From: Moraxellaceae bacterium UBA2031
GTDB lineage: Bacteria > Pseudomonadota > Gammaproteobacteria > Pseudomonadales > Moraxellaceae
Assembly (NCBI GenBank): GCA_002333145.1
Contig: DDBN01000102.1
Coordinates: 7,022-17,068 of the forward strand
Length of the DNA: 10,047 bases
Reading direction: 5' to 3'
Shown here in pieces: positions 6,128 to 10,047 of this stretch. Each line of letters opens with the position of its first letter. Position 1 is the first letter of the stretch. Position numbers and translations under genes: made by a program. A model generated the notes under the pieces. It was not told the origin of the DNA and made no database searches. It saw nothing but the letters and a program-made list of their open reading frames with translations.

Positions 6128-6859
6128 ATGACCGACACTGAACGCTTGTCCCGACGCCTTGCGGCACAACTGCCCTGCTCCCGTCGCGAAGCCGAGCTGT
6201 ATATTGAAGGTGGTTGGGTGACGGTGGATGGCCTTGTCGTCGAAGCCCCTCAGCACCCTGTCACACCGGCACAGGCCGTTGTGCTTCATCCTGATGCGCG
6301 GGCAGAGCCGGTACATCCTGTCACCATCCTGCTGCACAAACCGATCGGTTATGATGCCGACACGCATGCCGGTCCGCGGCCCGCGTTTACACTGCTTACG
6401 CCTGAAAGCCGGACCACTAATGACAATCCCGGCATTCAACCGCTGCATCGTCACTTCACGCGCTTGGCCGTTCCATTGCCGTTGGAAACAGAGGCCAGTG
6501 GCCTGCTGGTACTCTCACAAGATGGCCGCATCATTCGAAAACTGAATGAAGACAGTGAGCTATTAGAGCAAGAGTATGTGGCCGATATCAGTGACGTCAT
6601 CAGTGACGCCGCGCTAAAAAACCTGCAAACACCCGTCACTTTTAATGGTAGATCTTTACCCCCGGTAAAAGTCAGCCGACAGAGCGACAAGCGGCTACGC
6701 TTTGCCATGAAAGGTGGCGTGCAGGGCCAAGTAGCCTGGATGTGCCAGCGCGCTGGCCTCACGCCTGTTCATATTCAGCGCCTTCGTGTTGGCAGTATTG
6801 CACTGGCAGGGCTTCCTGAAGGGCAGTGGCGCTATATGGGCGAACGCGAACGCTTTTAA
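6128..6859 (+). CDS. RsuA/RluB-family pseudouridine synthase-like protein, altered active site
   Basis: The 243-residue protein has an N-terminal S4 RNA-binding domain (LSRRLAAQLPCSRREAELYIEGGWVTVDG, about 7-35) and a pseudouridine-synthase-like domain (about 64-235). Conserved landmarks are LLHKPIG (68-74), EQEYVADI (147-154), LPPVKV (177-182) and the C-terminal IQRLRVG...LPEGQWR (216-235). In active RsuA/RluB/RluF enzymes the catalytic Asp lies in G-R-L-D-x-x-(T/S)-x-G-L. Here the aligned stretch is LPLETEASGLLVLSQDG (117-133), with E120 in place of Asp and P118 in place of Arg. The rRNA-modifying activity is therefore doubtful and the protein may only bind RNA. I recall Pseudomonas relatives that also lack this Asp. 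I take ATG 6128; ATG 6098 in frame is possible but would add a non-conserved extension. There is no strong ribosome binding site. Confidence 0.85.
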   Translation: MTDTERLSRRLAAQLPCSRREAELYIEGGWVTVDGLVVEAPQHPVTPAQAVVLHPDARAEPVHPVTILLHKPIGYDADTHAGPRPAFTLLTPESRTTNDNPGIQPLHRHFTRLAVPLPLETEASGLLVLSQDGRIIRKLNEDSELLEQEYVADISDVISDAALKNLQTPVTFNGRSLPPVKVSRQSDKRLRFAMKGGVQGQVAWMCQRAGLTPVHIQRLRVGSIALAGLPEGQWRYMGERERF

Positions 6860-6890
6860 TCAGCCATTCGCCTGCAATTGCCGGATGACC

Positions 6891-6921
6891 CTGACAGTTG
6901 GCTCGACTAACATCGGATAAT
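6891..6921 (+). promoter_or_regulatory. Candidate promoter for the hydrolase pair
   Basis: CTGACA (6891-6896, five of six to the -35 consensus) and GATAAT (6916-6921, five of six to the -10 consensus) are 19 bases apart, slightly longer than ideal. The ATG at 6945 follows with AAGGA at 6932-6936. No terminator is visible in the 85-base gap after the RsuA-like gene. Confidence 0.38.
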
Positions 6922-6944
6922 CCTCACCCACAAGGAACGTACTC

Positions 6945-7766
6945 ATGAAGCGTATTTCATCTTGGCTGATCGCCGGGCTCTTTGCTGCCACAACCCTTCC
7001 CTTCACAACACCGCTGCACGCGGCCGTGCAAACTCGCGTGCTCGATTACAAAGCCGCCGACGGCACCACACTGCGCGGCTATTACGCATGGGATGACGCC
7101 ATTAGCGAAAAACGCCCTGGCGTGGTCGTGGTGCATGAGTGGTGGGGATTGAACGACTACGCTCAACGCCGTGCTCGCGAACTGGCCGCTCTTGGCTATC
7201 CCGCCTTGGCTATCGATATGTACGGTGATGGCCAGACCGCAGAGAATCCAAACGATGCTGGCCATTTAATGCACAGCGTTGTGGACAACACGGATGCACA
7301 ATTCGCCCGCTCATTAGCTGGATTACAGCTATTAAAAGACCAGCCTGAAGTCGATGCCACCCGCGTGGCCGCTATAGGCTACTGCTTTGGTGGAAAAATG
7401 GTGTTGGACATGGCGCGTCGCAATATGGACCTAGCGGGTGTCGTGAGCTTTCATGGCGCACTGGCCACTGCCACTCCTGCTGAGCGTGGCAACATCAAAG
7501 CAAAAGTGCTTGTATTAAATGGCGAAGCGGACGGCTTCATTCCGCAAGCCGACATTGATGCATTAAAAACCGAAATGAAAGCTGCCGGTGCCGATTTCAG
7601 CTTTGTGAATTATCCCGGTGCCAAACATGCATTCACCAGTCCCGATGCCGACAAGCTTGCCAAAGAGCACGGCATGGACATTGCCTATGACCCCACGGCA
7701 GACTCTGACTCTTGGGATCGTATGCAGGCATTTTTCAACAAGATATTCAGCACAAAACAGAATTAA
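6945..7766 (+). CDS. Secreted dienelactone hydrolase family protein
   Basis: The 273-residue protein is an alpha/beta hydrolase of the dienelactone hydrolase family with a cleavable signal peptide (MKRIS... hydrophobic to residue 20, likely cut after LHA at 26), so it should act in the periplasm or outside. The catalytic triad is Cys-Asp-His: C147 in GYCFGG (145-150), D196 in NGEADGF (192-198) and H228 in GAKHAF (225-230). E65 in VVHEWWGLN (62-70) corresponds to the glutamate that interacts with the nucleophile in the family. Cysteine as nucleophile separates it from ordinary serine esterases. The substrate is unknown; a general ester or lactone role is more likely than chlorocatechol breakdown, because no other ring-cleavage gene is nearby. 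AAGGA sits 8 bases before ATG. The next gene starts 5 bases after the stop, so they form an operon. Confidence 0.93.
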   Translation: MKRISSWLIAGLFAATTLPFTTPLHAAVQTRVLDYKAADGTTLRGYYAWDDAISEKRPGVVVVHEWWGLNDYAQRRARELAALGYPALAIDMYGDGQTAENPNDAGHLMHSVVDNTDAQFARSLAGLQLLKDQPEVDATRVAAIGYCFGGKMVLDMARRNMDLAGVVSFHGALATATPAERGNIKAKVLVLNGEADGFIPQADIDALKTEMKAAGADFSFVNYPGAKHAFTSPDADKLAKEHGMDIAYDPTADSDSWDRMQAFFNKIFSTKQN

Positions 7767-7771
7767 TTGTC

Positions 7772-8806
7772 ATGACTAAAAAAACGATGCACCCAAAAGC
7801 CAGCGCCCTGCTTGATGCTCATGTTGCCTACATCACGACGCAACTGAGTGGCAAAACCCTGCAGCCCCTGGTCGCGGATGAAATCCGTCAGATCATGGTT
7901 GATGCCAAAAATATCACGCTGAACGAAGCGGTTACACCGCAGATGATCAAGGACACCGCGCGCAACTATGCGGTTGACTTGGAACTTTCCGGCGCGATAC
8001 CTGAGTTAGTTGGCGACATCGCTCGAACGCTCTACGCCAATCCGATACACGACCTCACCACCATTGGCGAGCTTCTGCCCGACGGCTTGTTTGAAGAGTT
8101 TCTCGACAAAGTGCTGGAAATGCGCGAAGCACGCGAATACATCATGCATGAGGCCATTGCTAATCCCGTGTACTCCGCACTGGCTTCAGACATTCTGCTA
8201 GAGGGCATTCGTGGTTATGTTCAGCAAGGCCGTGATCTGGCTCGCCACATTCCTGGCGCGGCCCGTGCCGCCCGCTTGGGTCAGTCACTACTGTCTAGCG
8301 CATTTCCGCTATTAGAAGAAACACTCGAAGAAAATTCCCGCAAATATGTGATCCGTATTCTCGATGCTGTTCTGAAACGCAGCGAACATTTTTTATTAAA
8401 TAATTTTGATGAAGATCGCTTGCGTGAAATTGCACTAGAAGTATGGGATATCGTCAAAGAAAAACCCGTTAGCACTTTCAAGCGTGGCTTCAGCAGTCTC
8501 GACATGGAAGAATTCTTCGTCATCAGCTATGAAACGTGGCGCGAGCTACGCACGACCGTGTTCTATCAAGCCATGATCGACACAGGCATCGACTGCTTCT
8601 TTGAGAAATACGGTGAAACCAATCTGTGTGAAATAGTCGACGAGATGGGGATCACGCAAGAAATCATGGTCGGCGAGGCCATGCGTTATGTTCCGCCCAT
8701 CATAAAAATGCTGAAGAGTAAAAAACTGCTGGAGCCGGTGCTGCGTCGAAACCTGGAAGCGTTTTACGGATCAAACGCCGTACTGGCCATTCTCGATACG
8801 CCGTAA
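7772..8806 (+). CDS. Uncharacterised helical protein, 344 aa
   Basis: I do not recognise a named domain. The protein is predicted soluble and nearly all alpha-helical, rich in Glu/Asp/Lys/Arg and with no signal peptide. The most distinctive segments are LLPDGLFEEFLDKVLEMREAR (101-121), ANPVYSALASDILLEGIRGYV (130-150) with the glycine/alanine-rich stretch IPGAARAARLGQSLLSSAFPLLEE (160-183), and KYVIRILDAVLKRSEHFLLNNFDEDRLREIALEVWDIVKEKP (191-232). The last could be amphipathic. I vaguely recall similar hypothetical proteins in other gammaproteobacteria but can give no function. The start is ATG 7772, 5 bases after the hydrolase stop; no Shine-Dalgarno sequence is visible, so it may depend on coupled translation. 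An upstream in-frame start at 7712 would overlap the hydrolase by 55 bases and is less likely. A cytoplasmic protein paired with an exported enzyme is unexpected. Confidence 0.82.
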   Translation: MTKKTMHPKASALLDAHVAYITTQLSGKTLQPLVADEIRQIMVDAKNITLNEAVTPQMIKDTARNYAVDLELSGAIPELVGDIARTLYANPIHDLTTIGELLPDGLFEEFLDKVLEMREAREYIMHEAIANPVYSALASDILLEGIRGYVQQGRDLARHIPGAARAARLGQSLLSSAFPLLEETLEENSRKYVIRILDAVLKRSEHFLLNNFDEDRLREIALEVWDIVKEKPVSTFKRGFSSLDMEEFFVISYETWRELRTTVFYQAMIDTGIDCFFEKYGETNLCEIVDEMGITQEIMVGEAMRYVPPIIKMLKSKKLLEPVLRRNLEAFYGSNAVLAILDTP

Positions 8807-8809
8807 GAC

Positions 8810-9259
8810 TTAGGCTGCTGGCAGGCTCGCCAACTTTGCACAAAGGTTGGCGAGCGCGGCTTCTGACTCAGCCTGTATCCGCCTCCACAGAAAGAGGTCG
8901 TTTGCCCAACGCAGCAGCATCGGACGCAACGTGTATTCCAGTGTGCGGGTAAAGCGGGTTCCGTTGCCATTGGCAACCATTTCGTAACTTAGACGCACGG
9001 TACTGCCATCGGCCATATAGGCCGACGCGCGCCAGCGCTCACCCGGACGGCTCTCCTCCACCAGCCAAGTGAGGTGACGTGGCCTACCCGCCGAAAGCAC
9101 GTCTTCCTCGAAGCGCCGCCCCGCCACCAGCGACTCATCACCGACATCTACGCCTTGTGAGGCAGGGTGCCATTCTTTCCACCGTAAAGGCCGGGTCACA
9201 TAGTCATAGACCTGAGCCGGGCTAGCGGTAATATCTGCAGTAAGAGAAATAACAGTCAT
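8810..9259 (-). CDS. SRPBCC (START/polyketide-cyclase-like) protein
   Basis: The 149-residue protein fits the helix-grip SRPBCC superfamily, which binds small hydrophobic ligands. The opening VISLTADITASPAQVYDYVTRPLRWKEWHP (3-32) is the typical first strand followed by the two short helices, including the common 'P..VW..V' pattern with Tyr for Trp. Strands follow at 62-68 (HLTWLVE), 75-81 (RWRASAY) and 102-111 (RFTRTLEYTL). A long C-terminal helix runs from about 112 to 145. Ligand and partner are unknown. I start at ATG 9259 because the N-terminus from there matches the fold; an upstream in-frame start at 9313 would add 18 residues of low quality. No strong ribosome binding site is visible before either. 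The stop codon lies 3 bases beyond the convergent 344-residue protein gene. Confidence 0.83.
   Translation of the reverse strand: MTVISLTADITASPAQVYDYVTRPLRWKEWHPASQGVDVGDESLVAGRRFEEDVLSAGRPRHLTWLVEESRPGERWRASAYMADGSTVRLSYEMVANGNGTRFTRTLEYTLRPMLLRWANDLFLWRRIQAESEAALANLCAKLASLPAA
8825..8855. terminator. Strong hairpin at the 344-aa gene/SRPBCC convergent junction
   Basis: GCTCGCCAAC (8825-8834) and GTTGGCGAGC (8846-8855) form a perfect 10-bp stem, extended by TTT/AAA (8835-8837 with 8842-8844) to a GCAC loop with one bulged G. It lies 18 bases after the stop of the 344-residue protein gene and inside the 3' end of the SRPBCC gene, where it encodes ALANLCAKLAS. There is no T-run after it, so termination is uncertain; mRNA 3'-end protection is another role. 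Confidence 0.4.
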
Positions 9260-9314
9260 CGGAACCGGCTCGGTAATCGGGAATAAACAAAGCGTAATGC
9301 AGTGCATCGGCAAC

Positions 9315-9331
9315 GAACAGCACTTCTGTTC
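9315..9331. other. Small hairpin in divergent intergenic region
   Basis: GAACAG (9315-9320) and CTGTTC (9326-9331) flank CACTT, forming a perfect 6-bp inverted repeat between the SRPBCC gene and the esterase gene. It may be an operator or chance. It lies upstream of a weak promoter candidate for the esterase: TCGACA (9347-9352) and CATAGT (9372-9377), 19 bases apart. The rest of the 171-base gap shows nothing else that I can identify. Confidence 0.3.
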
Positions 9332-9430
9332 AAGAGTTGGCCCGGATCGACAGTTTTACGACCTCGATGGCCATAGTCTCTCTGGGTCAGCATCGCTAGT
9401 GTCGCTCACAACGTTTACAGGAGTTACTGA

Positions 9431-10047
9431 ATGCCCTCCCTGATTGCCCGTGCATTAAAGACTGGTTCACGCCTGATCGTTCGGCACCAGCCCTCATCCT
9501 CTAAAAGTCTGGTACGGCATCTGCGCCTGACCATGGGCAACCCTCCTTTGGTGACGTTGCTGCCACGGGGCGTCAAGCGGACAACTTTCCATGAGGGCAA
9601 CATTAAGGGCGACTGGCTGCGCGTGGAACAACCCGGGCAAGTTATTCTGTACTTTCACGGCGGCGGCTATGTCTGTGGCTCGCCAAAAACATATCACAAC
9701 CTGTGCAGCCGTCTGGCTAAGGCATTGCAGGCCGATGTTTTCTTGCCTGTGTATCGTCTGGCCCCTGAGCACCCTTTTCCTGCCGGAGTGAATGATGCGC
9801 TTGAGGCGTATGAGTTTTTGCTGCGCCAGGGCTGGCGTGGAGATCAGATATCGGTGGCCGGTGATTCGGCGGGTGCTGGCCTGACGTTGGCCTTACTGCT
9901 GGCACTGCGTGATCGTGAGCGCCCCATGCCAAAGTGCGCCGTGGTCTACTCGCCCTATGCTGACGTAACACTGACCTCCCCCAGCCGACTTCACAATGAC
10001 AGCACGGACGACATGCTGTCTTATCGTATGTTGGAGGTAGGCATGGG
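9431..10047 (+). CDS. Alpha/beta hydrolase, hormone-sensitive lipase family (partial)
   Basis: The reading frame is open from ATG 9431 to the end of the window, so the C-terminus, including the catalytic Asp and His, is missing. The 205 visible residues carry the signatures of family IV esterases: the oxyanion-hole HGGGY (76-80), YRLAPEHPFPAG (108-119) and the nucleophile motif GDSAGAG (144-150) with S146. It is expected to hydrolyse short- to medium-chain esters. The first 70 residues form the lid-like N-terminal region seen in the family, with no signal peptide, so it is probably cytoplasmic. The start has a good AGGAG (9419-9423) 7 bases upstream. It is divergent from the SRPBCC gene. Confidence 0.93.
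   Translation, partial: MPSLIARALKTGSRLIVRHQPSSSKSLVRHLRLTMGNPPLVTLLPRGVKRTTFHEGNIKGDWLRVEQPGQVILYFHGGGYVCGSPKTYHNLCSRLAKALQADVFLPVYRLAPEHPFPAGVNDALEAYEFLLRQGWRGDQISVAGDSAGAGLTLALLLALRDRERPMPKCAVVYSPYADVTLTSPSRLHNDSTDDMLSYRMLEVGM

Noticed and set aside
1867..8775. Shared LLEPVL followed by ExF in the two unknown proteins (near 1842 and 8727)
   Set aside because: The similarity is six residues plus a couple of matches, with no extension on either side; chance in leucine-rich helices is more likely than homology.
9315..9331. GAACAG/CTGTTC as a LexA (SOS) box
   Set aside because: The proteobacterial LexA site is CTGT-N8-ACAG. Here the orientation is reversed and the spacing is wrong.
1..10047. 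CRISPR array, tRNA, rRNA, insertion sequence or prophage genes
   Set aside because: I found no regularly spaced repeats, cloverleaf, transposase or integrase. The repeats present are short and isolated.

Overview
The window reads as an ordinary chromosomal stretch of a gammaproteobacterium with a GC content I estimate by eye in the mid-50s. The case for this rests on protein sequence. The HNH protein is very close to E. coli YajD. The VF530-type DNA-binding protein and the TrhA/hemolysin III protein are typical of the class. The rRNA pseudouridine synthase-like protein resembles a catalytically odd subgroup that I recall from Pseudomonas and relatives. The run of hydrolase genes at the right end would suit a marine oil-degrader such as Alcanivorax, but that is only a guess. 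I see no rRNA, tRNA, insertion sequence, integrase, phage gene or CRISPR array, and gene spacing is tight throughout.

Layout. Positions 1-33 are a strong bidirectional intrinsic terminator. Positions 134-2047 carry four forward genes: a spermidine-synthase-like SAM enzyme overlapping a VF530-family DNA-binding protein, a single-domain RRM RNA-binding protein, and an unrecognised helical protein. Positions 2209-4317 encode OvoA, the two-domain enzyme of ovothiol biosynthesis, and this is the clearest specialised function here. On the reverse strand, 5245 down to 4347 is a translationally coupled pair: a YajD-type HNH nuclease, then a membrane-anchored thioredoxin-like oxidoreductase (WCPVC, ScsD/TlpA type). 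The pair is divergent from trhA (5401-6057), and the 155-base gap holds overlapping back-to-back promoter candidates framed by inverted repeats. Positions 6128-6859 encode an RsuA-like protein whose catalytic aspartate appears to be glutamate. Positions 6945-8806 are a coupled pair: a secreted dienelactone-hydrolase-like protein and a 344-residue helical protein of unknown function. An SRPBCC protein (9259 down to 8810, reverse) and a hormone-sensitive-lipase-family esterase (9431 to the window edge, cut off) end the window.

How the genes relate. The only common thread I can see is redox and thiol biology (OvoA and, next to it, the ScsD-like oxidoreductase), and these two are convergent, not co-transcribed. 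The rest look like small independent units. Both convergent gene junctions carry a strong GC-rich hairpin just past the forward gene's stop codon, inside the 3' end of the opposing gene. I found no clear undescribed multi-gene system. The best leads are the two unrecognised proteins, the altered pseudouridine synthase active site, and the architecture of the yajD/trhA promoter region.
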